A stretch of DNA of 64,000 nt from Winogradskya humida (GTDB lineage: Bacteria; Actinomycetota; Actinomycetes; Mycobacteriales; Micromonosporaceae), in the NCBI RefSeq assembly GCF_016862215.1, contig NZ_BOMN01000092.1, positions 1-64,000 of the forward strand, read 5' to 3'. The position numbers were made by a program, and so were the translations under genes. Position 1 is the first letter of the stretch. Each line of letters opens with the position of its first letter. The notes beneath the pieces were generated by a model. It had not been told where the DNA came from. It saw nothing but the letters and a program-made list of their open reading frames with translations, and searched no databases. Below are positions 8,601-15,352 of the stretch, piece by piece.

Positions 8601-8639
8601 GAGGTCCCGGAGCAGGACCGGACGGCGCGGCACCGGTAG
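5634..8639 (+). CDS. AfsR/SARP-family regulator with NB-ARC ATPase and TPR domains
   Basis: About 1001 residues. An OmpR-type winged helix (about residues 5-100) and a bacterial transcriptional activation domain (105-250) form the SARP half. An NB-ARC STAND ATPase follows with a P-loop GLGGIGKTT near residue 302, a Walker B RMLVVLDDAG near 380, an RVLVTTRRH sensor and a GLPLAL motif. The rest is TPR-like helical repeats. This is the architecture of AfsR, an activator of secondary metabolism and development that binds direct repeats and oligomerises with ATP. The GTG at 5634 is chosen for its GGAGG site; an ATG at 5580 lacks one. Its target here is unknown; no biosynthetic gene is adjacent. 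Confidence 0.88.
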   Translation: MIYEVLGELQLRDPLGGQPLPLPTGVQLKVLAALLVQPNKRLPHAELLRMAWGTSHVQEAQLHKAISALRRRVGRSHDIVTHTRFGYELRVADDELDLLAFEKLTVAAEAAGQRHRPGEEADLLDRALRLWRGPRPLANVPGPVFATVAHGLQQRRKRAAVRLFTLRVQRGEFTGVLGDLQRVTDEFATDHQLHRLLMVALYRSGHRAEAIEVYERYAKALRAEIGEPDAELRMLKYAIGRGDDDGVTKALPLPEQPVRGAHAVPRQLPAAPPDFVGREPLLAELVWLLRAGSPYRIMVVPGLGGIGKTTLALQAAHRSLAVYPDGQLWAELRGASADPADPGEILAQFLRALDAPVVPESTAERGALFRTLLADRRMLVVLDDAGSAAQIRPLIPAGDGCRVLVTTRRHLPDVQGAHHVGTLEPLGDDDAARLFASIVAASRIGLDGEQDAIRDVIGLCGGLPLALRVVAALRVHDHPRPTAELARRLRAQGPAAYAFGDASLARTLEAGLAPLEPAHRRLFTDLGLVPLPAFGVWTAVALTGDAAQARAGLAELAAASMVETTTAPLRYRFHDLTREYAYRRALAERPDPAERDALLARVCTALLTLARRAHRGLYGGDFEVVHSDIPDAVLPAEAYAEVDADPIGWFRAERLSLRAAVEVAAQLGLAALAWDLAVSAHEFYTLRSEHDDWLTTHLTALRACRAAGDGRGEGIVLACLGQPSLVAGGRRDGVSGIAELSRAVELLTAAGDRHGLAIARRTLANALRRRGRSARALVLFEQALGGYEDAGDLVGQCQTLRFIGQVHLDRGDHKPAAEVLAHAEQVAADLGRPLLIAQTRYWTGYSCLAVGDLTAAALAFSRVREVLGPDRGVGYGYALHGLGDLARHWHEPDDARAHLGLAVAVAHEHADALLEGRVHLSLADLWQDEGRAGEHLAELRRAARCFADCDAAYLEVPAQARLAEAETAAGAAEAAASAWARVDHLYAAGEVPEQDRTARHR

Positions 8640-8698
8640 GGATCCGGTAGGCGCGGCGGCTTTGCTGATAGCGACGACACGTATCAGGGAGGCCTTGC

Positions 8699-9178
8699 AT
8701 GAGGTGGCGGCTCCGGTTCCGCGCCGACCCCGCCGGCGCGCGGCACGCCGCCGCGCTGGCCCGTATCGAGGATCTGGTGGCGCGCCTGGATCCGGGTGGC
8801 TTCGACGCCGGGTCGCGCCACGCCCTCGATCCGCTGATCGACTCGTGGCTCGGCCAGTCGCTGGCGCGGCTCGACGCGGCCCGGGAACCGCAACTCGACG
8901 AGCTGGAGGCACGGATCGGGGCGGCGCGCCGGGACGTCGCCCGGCGCGAGCCCGCGTACTCCGCCGATCTGGCGCGGGTGGCCCACACCCGTGAGGTGCT
9001 CAACCTGGCGTTCGAGCGGCTGACCGGGCGGCCGGGGACGGTGCCCGCCGCGGCGCCGCGGCTGCCGGCACCGCTGCCGCTGCGCTCGATCGTGGGGCCG
9101 GTCGAGGGGCTCCCGCCGCCCGCCGGTCAGCGCCGGGAGGAGTACCAGGTGCGATGGCCGTCGGGTGGCACCCGGTGA
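8699..9178 (+). CDS. Hypothetical helical protein
   Basis: 159 residues, strongly Arg/Ala-rich with a central stretch of predicted amphipathic helix (RLDAAREPQLDELEARIGAA) and a Pro-rich C-terminus. No signal peptide and no recognised family. A GGGAGG ribosome site precedes the ATG. It lies 60 bp after the AfsR-type gene and its last 25 bases overlap the next gene, so the pair is probably translationally coupled and may be cotranscribed with the regulator. Confidence 0.65.
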   Translation: MRWRLRFRADPAGARHAAALARIEDLVARLDPGGFDAGSRHALDPLIDSWLGQSLARLDAAREPQLDELEARIGAARRDVARREPAYSADLARVAHTREVLNLAFERLTGRPGTVPAAAPRLPAPLPLRSIVGPVEGLPPPAGQRREEYQVRWPSGGTR

Positions 9179-9576
9179 TCGGGTTCCTTGCCGCGCTCGG
9201 TGTCGCCACCTCGGGGCTTCTTGCGGGCCGTAATTCGCCGGCCGCGCAGTACCGGGCCGCGTTGCGCGCTCATCGGCGGGCGCTGCACCGGCTGGGACGT
9301 TCACAGTCACGCTACGAGCAGGCCGTGGGCGTCCTGCAGGCGAGGACCGCGGCGCGGACGCGGGACGAGCAGCGGCACCGGGCGATGGTGACGCTGCACC
9401 GGGCGCAGTCGCAGGAGTTGCGGCGCTATGCGGCGTACCTGATGGCTACCCGCCTGCAGGATCCGGCCGACACCGACGAACTCACGCTGCCGCTCGACCC
9501 GGGCGAGTGGCAGCGGCGTCCTGGTCATCGGCTGCGCCGTCCCCGGGCCGGCGCAGCCGATGGGAACCTCAGATGA
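9154..9576 (+). CDS. Hypothetical protein with N-terminal hydrophobic segment and coiled coil
   Basis: 140 residues. A hydrophobic N-terminus (HPVIGFLAALGVATSGLLAG) may anchor it in the membrane. An Arg/Gln/Ala-rich helical region follows (residues about 35-100) with coiled-coil character. The start overlaps the previous gene and has a GGAGGA site. The final 17 codons coincide with a 14-bp perfect hairpin shared with the convergent peptidase gene, so the C-terminus is encoded by a terminator-like structure. No function assigned. Confidence 0.6.
   Translation: MAVGWHPVIGFLAALGVATSGLLAGRNSPAAQYRAALRAHRRALHRLGRSQSRYEQAVGVLQARTAARTRDEQRHRAMVTLHRAQSQELRRYAAYLMATRLQDPADTDELTLPLDPGEWQRRPGHRLRRPRAGAADGNLR
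9526..9562. terminator. Hairpin terminator within overlapping convergent 3' ends
   Basis: A perfect 14-bp stem (CATCGGCTGCGCCG with CGGCGCAGCCGATG) and a 9-base loop. It is inside the 3' end of the upstream plus-strand gene and just beyond the stop of the minus-strand metallopeptidase, so it can act on both. Confidence 0.65.
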
Positions 9577-10972
9577 TCCCGCGGGCCTGGAAGGCGGTGC
9601 GGACGGCGGTGGCGGCGGCGGTGCCGTAGAGCGTCTGCGCGGTCGTCACCGTGGTGTTGGCGGCGGCGGCGAACGTGGTGCCCGGGGCATAACTGAACTG
9701 GGCTTCCAGGATGATGCTGTTGGCCTGGGTACGCCCGAGCGCGTTATGGATGTCGAAGAGCGCGCGCGACCAGATCTCGCCGTCGGCGTGGACCTCGTTC
9801 TCCCAGTCGCCCGGGTAGACCTTGGTGCCGTCGACGCGGCGCAGGCAGTGCGGGGTGGTGCTGGTGTACGACACGGCGTCCCAGTCGGCGATGCAGGCGA
9901 GCGGGGTGACGGTGGTGTTGGCGCTGACCGCGGACGACATCGTGTACGCCCAGTAGTCACCGAACGCCTCACCGATCGCCCCGGACTGCGCCGACGAGCC
10001 GAAGCCGGGCACCTGGTCGTCCTGGATCGCGTGGCCGTACTCGTGCCAGATCACCTCGGCGTCCTCGGCGTCGTCGACCCCGCCGGTGCCGAACGTGAGG
10101 CTGTCGGCCGACGGGTCGTAGTACGAGTTGTCGGCGGTGTAGCCCGTCGTCCTGTACGTCTGCGCGGAGTTGTTGACGTCGGTGAACCCGAGGCTCTGGA
10201 TGTACTCCTGGGCGGTGGTGAGGTGGTAGTACGCCATCACCTGCTCGAACCCTGCCTGCGAGCGGTTGTAGGTGTACGTCCGCGTGCTGGAGGTGACGGC
10301 GCTGCTGCTGGTGTTGTTCGCGTAGGCACCCTTGAGCGTGGTGACGCCGCTGGTCAGCTGGGTCAGCGTCACGGTCTTGTAGGCCGCCGCGAGCGCTGTC
10401 GAGTTGGCGTTGCTGCTGTCGGTCAGGCTCTCGTTCTGCAGGGTCGCGACCGGGTTGGGGCTGAAGACCTGCCCGGAGCCGCTGACCTCCTTGACCGTGT
10501 TGCGCTCGGTCAGGGTCGTGCCGCTCACCGCGTCGGTGATCGTCTCGACGGTGCCGTGGCCGGTGCGGGTCAGGGTGCGCCAGCCGAGACGCGCCGTGGT
10601 GCCGGGCTCGATGACGGCCTCCGACGAGCGCATCAGCGTGCCCGCGAGGCGGCCGGTGACCGTGGACTCGGCTCGGCTGCGGGCGTAGGAAGCGGCTGCT
10701 GCGGGCGTACCCTTGATGGTGATCCTGCCGTCCTGGATCTCGGTCTTCCCGGTGCGGCTGTCGAGGTGCGTGGCGTAGAAACCGCCGACGACCGGCAGCC
10801 CGCGGTAGGTCTGCTGGTACCAGTTGTGGGTGCCGAGCAGGGACTGCCGGGTGGCGATGAGGGTGAGCCCGTCCGGGGCGGGCGCCGCGTTCGCCGCGGT
10901 GGCACCGGCCACCACCGTCATCCCCGCGACGGCGCCGATCGCCAGGAGCCGTCGACCTAGCCTGCTTGCCAT
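9569..10972 (-). CDS. Secreted zinc metallopeptidase (M4/M36-like gluzincin)
   Basis: About 467 residues. A Sec signal peptide (RRLLAIGAVAGMTVVAGATAANA) is followed by an FTP-like propeptide region and a catalytic domain. The zinc motif HEYGH occurs near residue 308 and the third ligand lies in GEAFGDYW about 22 residues later, the gluzincin HExxH...ExxxD pattern. Such enzymes are exported as zymogens and degrade extracellular protein. The ATG at 10972 has a strong GGAGG site; upstream in-frame codons would spoil the signal peptide. The 3' end overlaps the convergent hypothetical gene by 8 bp. It lies 92 bp downstream of the ESX-like gene pair. Confidence 0.88.
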   Translation of the reverse strand: MASRLGRRLLAIGAVAGMTVVAGATAANAAPAPDGLTLIATRQSLLGTHNWYQQTYRGLPVVGGFYATHLDSRTGKTEIQDGRITIKGTPAAAASYARSRAESTVTGRLAGTLMRSSEAVIEPGTTARLGWRTLTRTGHGTVETITDAVSGTTLTERNTVKEVSGSGQVFSPNPVATLQNESLTDSSNANSTALAAAYKTVTLTQLTSGVTTLKGAYANNTSSSAVTSSTRTYTYNRSQAGFEQVMAYYHLTTAQEYIQSLGFTDVNNSAQTYRTTGYTADNSYYDPSADSLTFGTGGVDDAEDAEVIWHEYGHAIQDDQVPGFGSSAQSGAIGEAFGDYWAYTMSSAVSANTTVTPLACIADWDAVSYTSTTPHCLRRVDGTKVYPGDWENEVHADGEIWSRALFDIHNALGRTQANSIILEAQFSYAPGTTFAAAANTTVTTAQTLYGTAAATAVRTAFQARGII

Positions 10973-11064
10973 GCATGACCTCCAGGAGCGTGCCGTATTT
11001 ACCGCCATGATATCGATACCTATCGAATCCATGGCGTTTCGGCGAGATCACATTCCCGCTCCGC

Positions 11065-12021
11065 TCAGTCGTTGTAGTACTTCTCGTAGGTCGAGCGGGA
11101 CCCGGACCAGGCGTCGTCGACCATGGGGTCGGCCGCGGTGAGCTCGGTGTTCTCCTCGTCGCCCGGCTTGTAGTCGACGAGATACACCTTCGGCCTGCCC
11201 GGGTCGTCGAGGCGGCTCTCGAGCCGGTCGATCGCGGCGAGGCGGCTGCTCACGGCCCCGTTGTCCGGGGACGTCCGCTCGCGCATCAGGGCTGTCCGCT
11301 CCCGATCGAGCAGGACCCGGTTCGCCCGGTCGCGGTCCTCGCTGGGCAGGCCCCGCGCCGCGCCGATCATCTCGGGATAGTCGTTGAGCAGGCGTTCCTT
11401 CTCCATCGGGTGCGAGTAGTGCCAGATGGAGGCCTGACTGGTCTCGGTCAGGGTCGGGAACGAGCTCAGCGTGACCGCGTCGATCTCCTCGCGATAGTCG
11501 AGCGTCGACGACAGGTCCTCGTTCTCGCCGACCGAGTTCGCGTCGAGCACCTTGCGGGTCTTCATGTCGACGTCGGAGGCCTTCTCGAGGATCTCGGTGA
11601 TCTGCGAGACGTACGCGTCCACGCTCGCCCGGGCCTGCTGCTGATCACTTACGGCGCTGAGCTGCGCGGTCACCGTGCCGGCTGCCAGGTCGATGGTCAT
11701 GCCGCCGCCGCGCGCCTCGTCGACGACGTTGTGCAGCATCTTCTTGTAGTGGTCGAGATCGTCGGCGAAGTCACGCATCGCGTCGGCGATCACCGCGCAC
11801 TTCACGTGCGCGTTGCCGATCTGGGTCCGCAGCTTCGCCACCCGCTCCTGGGCGGCCACCGAGTCCTCGCCCGTCCAGTAGAACTGCAGGTCACCGGTCT
11901 CCGCGCCGAGGTCTCCGACCGTGGTGTCGATCGAGTCGACGAGCTTCAGCCAGTGATCGGCGACCGCACGCAGGGTGGCCGTGTCGGCCTCGAGCAGCCC
12001 CTTCAGCGTGATGTTGCGCAT
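11065..12021 (-). CDS. ESX-associated protein with the front part of a DUF1023-type module but no hydrolase core
   Basis: 318 residues. The N-terminal half (to about residue 165) is helical and WXG100-like, with a W-T-G turn (FYWTGEDS). The second half has the segment that normally leads into actinobacterial DUF1023 alpha/beta hydrolases: KERLLNDYPEMIGAARGLP, then RDRANRVLLDRERTAL and KVYLVDYKPGD. The chain stops where the GxSxG hydrolase core would begin and ends STYEKYYND. No hydrolase remnant is seen in the 92 bp downstream. The ATG overlaps the previous stop (TGATG). Probably a type VII secretion-related protein; role unknown. Confidence 0.7.
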   Translation of the reverse strand: MRNITLKGLLEADTATLRAVADHWLKLVDSIDTTVGDLGAETGDLQFYWTGEDSVAAQERVAKLRTQIGNAHVKCAVIADAMRDFADDLDHYKKMLHNVVDEARGGGMTIDLAAGTVTAQLSAVSDQQQARASVDAYVSQITEILEKASDVDMKTRKVLDANSVGENEDLSSTLDYREEIDAVTLSSFPTLTETSQASIWHYSHPMEKERLLNDYPEMIGAARGLPSEDRDRANRVLLDRERTALMRERTSPDNGAVSSRLAAIDRLESRLDDPGRPKVYLVDYKPGDEENTELTAADPMVDDAWSGSRSTYEKYYND

Positions 12022-12347
12022 CAGTACGCCGGACCGAACGTCGGGTCGCTGATCTGCCGCAACTGCTGGGCGGTCAGATCATCGTACGACTGGTAGTCGG
12101 TCGCGGTCGTCGTGAGATCCGCACCGAGCTTCTTGACCGTACCGGCGAGCTGGTCGAGCTCCCGGGACCAGGCGGCGGCGGTCGAATACATCGTTCCCGC
12201 GCAGAGATACGAGCCCTCCACCGCGTTCCCGCCCTGGGACGACCAGCCCTCGACATCTGCCGCCGTCCGGTGCAACCGCTCCGCGACCCCGCCGATCCCC
12301 TCACCGATCTTGATCAGTTCGGGAACATCGATCTCTGTGCTCGGCAT
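12021..12347 (-). CDS. ESX/WXG100-like small protein
   Basis: 108 residues, all-helical in character, with a W-S-S turn (EGWSSQGG) at the place of the WXG motif and a length of about 100, as in WXG100-superfamily proteins. These form helical hairpins, often as heterodimers, and are substrates or chaperones of type VII secretion. It is translationally coupled to the larger ESX-like gene, which supports partnership. No secretion machinery gene (EccC and others) is in the window. The canonical glycine is replaced, so this is a divergent family member. Confidence 0.7.
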   Translation of the reverse strand: MPSTEIDVPELIKIGEGIGGVAERLHRTAADVEGWSSQGGNAVEGSYLCAGTMYSTAAAWSRELDQLAGTVKKLGADLTTTATDYQSYDDLTAQQLRQISDPTFGPAY

Positions 12348-12473
12348 TCGCCCTCCCCGTACCCACGCTGTGTCACTGCCTTCGCAAGGTACACGGACGG
12401 GGCGGCGGGCTTGTTCACCCGATCTCCACTACTCTTGCCGCGTTCGGCAAGCGGCTCTGTGAAGTGAGGCGAC

Positions 12474-13187
12474 ATGCGGTGGTTACGGCGCGGGGCCGGC
12501 AGGGCGCAGGCTCAGCACGACCCTGACCTGCAGCGGGCGCTGCTCGAGGATGTCCGGCACCGGTTCGGCGGGCACGTACAGGTGCGGTTCCCGGAGCAGG
12601 CGGGCGAGGTCATCCGGCTGCTCGACGGCGACGACGGGCTCGCCGTGGCTGCCGTCGTGGTGCGCGAGTTCGCGGACTCCGCGCACAACGAGCTGTTCGC
12701 GCAGGTCGCTGAGCTGCATCGGCGTACCGGCCGGGGCTTCGTGGTCGACCGCCGCAACTACCGTCCGCTGTGGCAGGCAGCCGGAGGGCACCTGCGGTGG
12801 CCGCTCTTCGAACTACCCGTCGGCCTGCACCCCTACGTCCAGGTCGCCGCGGCGGTCACGGTCCTGGGCACCCAGGCCCGCCGGACCGTACGCGTGACCG
12901 CGCCCGAGCCGCTCCTCGCCCTCATCTTCGAGATCCTCGACCTCGTCGTCGACGGCTGGGAACACGGCCGCGTCTGGGTCGACGCCGACGGCGCCGCCCT
13001 AGTCCACCGGCTCATCTTCACCGCCCGCGACATCCGCGACGCCATGGGTGACCCGCCGCCGCTGCCGCCACCTGTGCGTGAGCAGATGCGCCGCAACAAC
13101 AGCATCGACGTGTACGACCCGGCCGGCAGCCAGATCGTCGGCTCGATCAACCCGGGGAAAGAGATGCGCGAGGCGTTGCTCGCCTAG
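12474..13187 (+). CDS. Hypothetical protein
   Basis: 237 residues. Mixed alpha/beta with no signal peptide. Notable segments are DVRHRFGGHVQVRFPEQ, a central VQVAAAVTVLGTQARR strand pair and a C-terminal DVYDPAGSQIVGSINPGKEMREAL tail. No family recognised. A GTGAGG site precedes the ATG. Divergent from the ESX-like pair with about 125 bp between starts, so a functional link with it is possible but unproven. Confidence 0.6.
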   Translation: MRWLRRGAGRAQAQHDPDLQRALLEDVRHRFGGHVQVRFPEQAGEVIRLLDGDDGLAVAAVVVREFADSAHNELFAQVAELHRRTGRGFVVDRRNYRPLWQAAGGHLRWPLFELPVGLHPYVQVAAAVTVLGTQARRTVRVTAPEPLLALIFEILDLVVDGWEHGRVWVDADGAALVHRLIFTARDIRDAMGDPPPLPPPVREQMRRNNSIDVYDPAGSQIVGSINPGKEMREALLA

Positions 13188-13206
13188 CGCTTTCAGTCGC
13201 TGGTCC

Positions 13207-13357
13207 GCGGGCTCGATAGCTCAGCCCGCGGCCTGCCGGCTCGGTGGTTCAGCCCCCGGTCTGCGGGCTCGGTGGTTCAGCCCCCGGTCTGCGGGCTCGG
13301 TGGCTCAGTCGCGGTCTGCGGGCTCGGTGGCTCAGTCGCGGTCTGCGGGCTCGGTGG
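13207..13357. repeat. 27/28-bp tandem repeats spanning the stop codon of the GlsB-like gene
   Basis: Three 28-bp units, then two 27-bp units and a 13-bp partial unit, each starting GCGGGCTCG (the first two units vary slightly). Read on the minus strand, the 27-bp units each encode the tail EPADRD plus a TGA stop, so the gene's own last codons are the founder copy and the remaining copies extend downstream. Confidence 0.85.
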
Positions 13358-13640
13358 AGAACGCGCGGGCCAGGAGGGCGGCGACGGCTACGCCGAGGAT
13401 GCCGATGCCGACCTGGACGGCGATGACCAGCCAGTCGAAGCTGCGCCCGGCGACGTGCAGGAAGTGGTCGCTGTGCAGGTCCCAGTGGTCGGCCACCCAG
13501 GTCCCGGCCACTGCCGCTCCCATGCCGATCAGCACGGTGAGGATCACACCGATCCGTTGCCGACCCGGCAGCAGGATCCGCGCCACCACGCCGATCACCG
13601 CACCGAAGATGATCGCCACCACATAGTCCTGTGCGTGCAT
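13332..13640 (-). CDS. GlsB/YeaQ/YmgE-family (transglycosylase-associated) membrane protein
   Basis: About 102 residues. Three hydrophobic segments with the family pattern AIIFGAVIGVVARILLPGRQRIG, then TVLIGMGAAVAGTWVA and a third helix near the C-terminus. Family proteins are small stress-associated inner-membrane proteins of unknown mechanism. The ATG at 13640 follows a GGAGG site; upstream in-frame codons lack one. Its stop codon lies in a tandem-repeat array (27-bp units), and readthrough would meet another in-frame stop one unit later. The insert between helices 2 and 3 (DHWDLHSDHFLHVAGRSFDW) is longer than usual. Confidence 0.82.
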   Translation of the reverse strand: MHAQDYVVAIIFGAVIGVVARILLPGRQRIGVILTVLIGMGAAVAGTWVADHWDLHSDHFLHVAGRSFDWLVIAVQVGIGILGVAVAALLARAFSTEPADRD

Positions 13641-13720
13641 CACTCGCCTCCGTCCTTGATCAAACGTCAAGCACGTTGCCCAGTGTGCACATGCGGTCAA
13701 ACGTCAATGCTTCTTCTCGG

Positions 13721-13832
13721 CGCGCGGGGCGGACTCACTGCGCGCGGGGCGGGCTCACTGCGCGCGTGGGAGGCTCACTGCGCGCGTGGGAGGCTCACTG
13801 CGCGCGTGGCGGCTTTTCGGCGCGCGTGGCGG
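13721..13832. repeat. 20-bp tandem repeats spanning the stop codon of the DoxX-like gene
   Basis: Five complete units and a partial sixth, each beginning CGCGCG, with identical copies at 13761 and 13781. The stop TCA (minus-strand TGA) of the DoxX-like gene is in the unit at 13781. As in the neighbouring array, the unit includes the last codons plus stop of a minus-strand gene and is repeated into the downstream spacer. Confidence 0.8.
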
Positions 13833-14199
13833 CCAGGGCCCAGGCCACGAGGGCGGGCTGGCCGAGCAGGCGCAGGGCGCGCTTGGTGTCGGTGTCCAGC
13901 CCGAAGCCGTCCCTCCGCTCTGCGAACTGCGCGATGTTGCCCGGGAACACCCCGACGAAGAAGCCCGCCGCGAGCATCCCCAGCCGGCGCCGCGCCGGCT
14001 GCTTCCATGTCGCCAGCAGCGCCGCTCCCAGCGCCAGTTCCACGAACCCCGACGCGACCACCACCCGATCCGGGTCGACGGGGGACCACGACGGCACCTG
14101 CGCCTGGAACTCCTCACGCTGGGTGGTCAGATGCCCCGTCCCAGCGGTGACCAGCACGGCACCGAGGGCGGCCTGCCCGAGACTACGCAGAACGTTCAT
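13795..14199 (-). CDS. DoxX-like membrane protein
   Basis: About 134 residues with four hydrophobic stretches: RSLGQAALGAVLVTAGTGHL, VVVASGFVELALGAALLATW, GMLAAGFFVGVFPGNIAQF, and a last one near RLLGQPALVAWALAA. The order and the G-F-x-E-L-x-L-G signature fit DoxX-type proteins, which occur as small subunits or stand-alone integral proteins of uncertain function. The ATG at 14199 is chosen to start just before the first helix. The C-terminal RAQ and stop lie in a 20-bp repeat array. Confidence 0.75.
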   Translation of the reverse strand: MNVLRSLGQAALGAVLVTAGTGHLTTQREEFQAQVPSWSPVDPDRVVVASGFVELALGAALLATWKQPARRRLGMLAAGFFVGVFPGNIAQFAERRDGFGLDTDTKRALRLLGQPALVAWALAATRAEKPPRAQ

Positions 14200-14243
14200 A
14201 CCGTGCCGACTACCCGGCGTCCGTCTCCGCCAACCGTTGCTTG

Positions 14244-15107
14244 TCACTCTGCGTCCGTCTCCGCCAGCCACTCCGGCGACGCGGCTCCGGCCAGGGAACG
14301 CCAGGCCTGCTCACCGCCGGCGAGGGGCCAGGCGCGCGTACGGCCGCTCATCTGATCGAATTGGTCGTGTGCGTCCGCCAGCGCGCGCACCAGCGGGTTG
14401 AACGCCGCCGCCGGCTGCGACCGGACGATCGCCTCGGTCTGCTGGGTCGCCACCTGCATCGCCCCCTCCCGCTGGTCCGGATCGGCCCGGCGGCTGAGCA
14501 CCAGCATCGCGGGCCGCACGCCCTCCAGCAGGGCCGCGGCCAGCCGGGCGTGCCCGTCGAGCAGCACCCACCCGTCCAGCGCGCTGACCTCCCACAACAA
14601 AACAGGAGGCAGGATCCCGTCCAGAACCAGCTTCCGGTACGCCTTCACGCGCCCGTCGCCGTCCCCCGGCAACGGCCGCAGCGGCACCACATCACGCCAC
14701 CCGGCGCCGAACCAGTCCAGGTAGGCGCTGGGAAAGTCCCGGACCAGGTCACTGCCCACGGCGTCGAACGGCAGCCCGCTCGCGGCCAGCAACCACGACC
14801 CGTCATGCAGCGGACCGGCATCACTGTCGTCCAGCGCCGACGCGAACCAGTGCAGCCAGGCACCGCGCCGGCGAGCTTCCACAGCTGTGATCGGAGCAAC
14901 CGGCGACCGGTACACGCCGGTCCGGTAGATGTCGACGCCATAGTGATCCCTGCCGACGCTGCCCAGCATCACCACCGCCGCACCCTGCCGGAGCACCATC
15001 CGCCGCCGCCCACCAACTTCGAACCGCAACCCCGCCGACCGCCGCCCGGCCACGTCCAGCGCGACCACGCCCCCGCCCGCGATGTTCATCCTGTCCACGG
15101 ACGCCAC
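14244..15107 (-). CDS. Hypothetical protein with ParB/sulfiredoxin-like motif
   Basis: About 287 residues. The C-terminal half contains WVLLDGHARLAAALLEGV, which resembles the DGxHRxxAxxxxG turn of ParB/sulfiredoxin-like folds, preceded by VKAYRKLVLDGILPPVLLW. The N-terminal half is beta-rich. This suggests a nucleotide-binding or adaptor fold, but no activity can be claimed. The GTG at 15107 or the ATG at 15089 may be the start; neither has a good ribosome site. It is the first gene after the synthase in the direction of transcription and shows no link to peptide biosynthesis. Confidence 0.6.
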   Translation of the reverse strand: MASVDRMNIAGGGVVALDVAGRRSAGLRFEVGGRRRMVLRQGAAVVMLGSVGRDHYGVDIYRTGVYRSPVAPITAVEARRRGAWLHWFASALDDSDAGPLHDGSWLLAASGLPFDAVGSDLVRDFPSAYLDWFGAGWRDVVPLRPLPGDGDGRVKAYRKLVLDGILPPVLLWEVSALDGWVLLDGHARLAAALLEGVRPAMLVLSRRADPDQREGAMQVATQQTEAIVRSQPAAAFNPLVRALADAHDQFDQMSGRTRAWPLAGGEQAWRSLAGAASPEWLAETDAE

Positions 15108-15126
15108 CGTAACCCGGAGCAGCCCT

Positions 15127-15326
15127 GCTCAGCGCCCTACCCGTGCCCGGCCCCAGCCCCCGCCCCGACCCCAGCCCCAACCCCGACCCCGACCCCGACC
15201 TCGACCTCAGCCCCGAGGCTTTGCCACAGCCACAGCCACAGCCACAGGCACAGGCACAGGCCCAACTCCGACCTCAGCCGCGGCCGCGAGGCTTTGCCCA
15301 GCCCCAGCCCCGGACCTGGACCTGGA
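15127..15326. repeat. Low-complexity C/A-rich spacer of hexamer-like repeats
   Basis: About 200 bp of near-repeats such as CCCCGA, CCACAG and CAGGCA with two copies of a GCGAGGCTTTGCC-like block (near 15214 and 15287). It forms the 3' spacer immediately after the original stop of the synthase gene. No coding potential is convincing; slippage is the likely origin. Confidence 0.7.
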
Positions 15327-15343
15327 CTCGCGACTCATAGGGT

Positions 15344-15352
15344 CTTGTCCGG
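15344..15352. repeat. Direct repeat at left end of the IS (target-site duplication)
   Basis: The 9-mer CTTGTCCGG is present here and again at 16739-16747, flanking the insertion sequence. Eight bases is usual for IS256-family elements; the ninth may be chance identity with the element end. Confidence 0.8.

Noticed and set aside
13207..13832. Repeats considered as a CRISPR array
   Set aside because: Units are directly adjacent with no unique spacers and include coding tails, so they are tandem repeats, not repeat-spacer arrays; no cas genes occur.
15120..15330. The C/A-rich spacer as a small proline-rich gene
   Set aside because: Several frames are open only because of the simple repeats; there is no ribosome site and no consistent codon pattern, and it lies directly after the original synthase stop.
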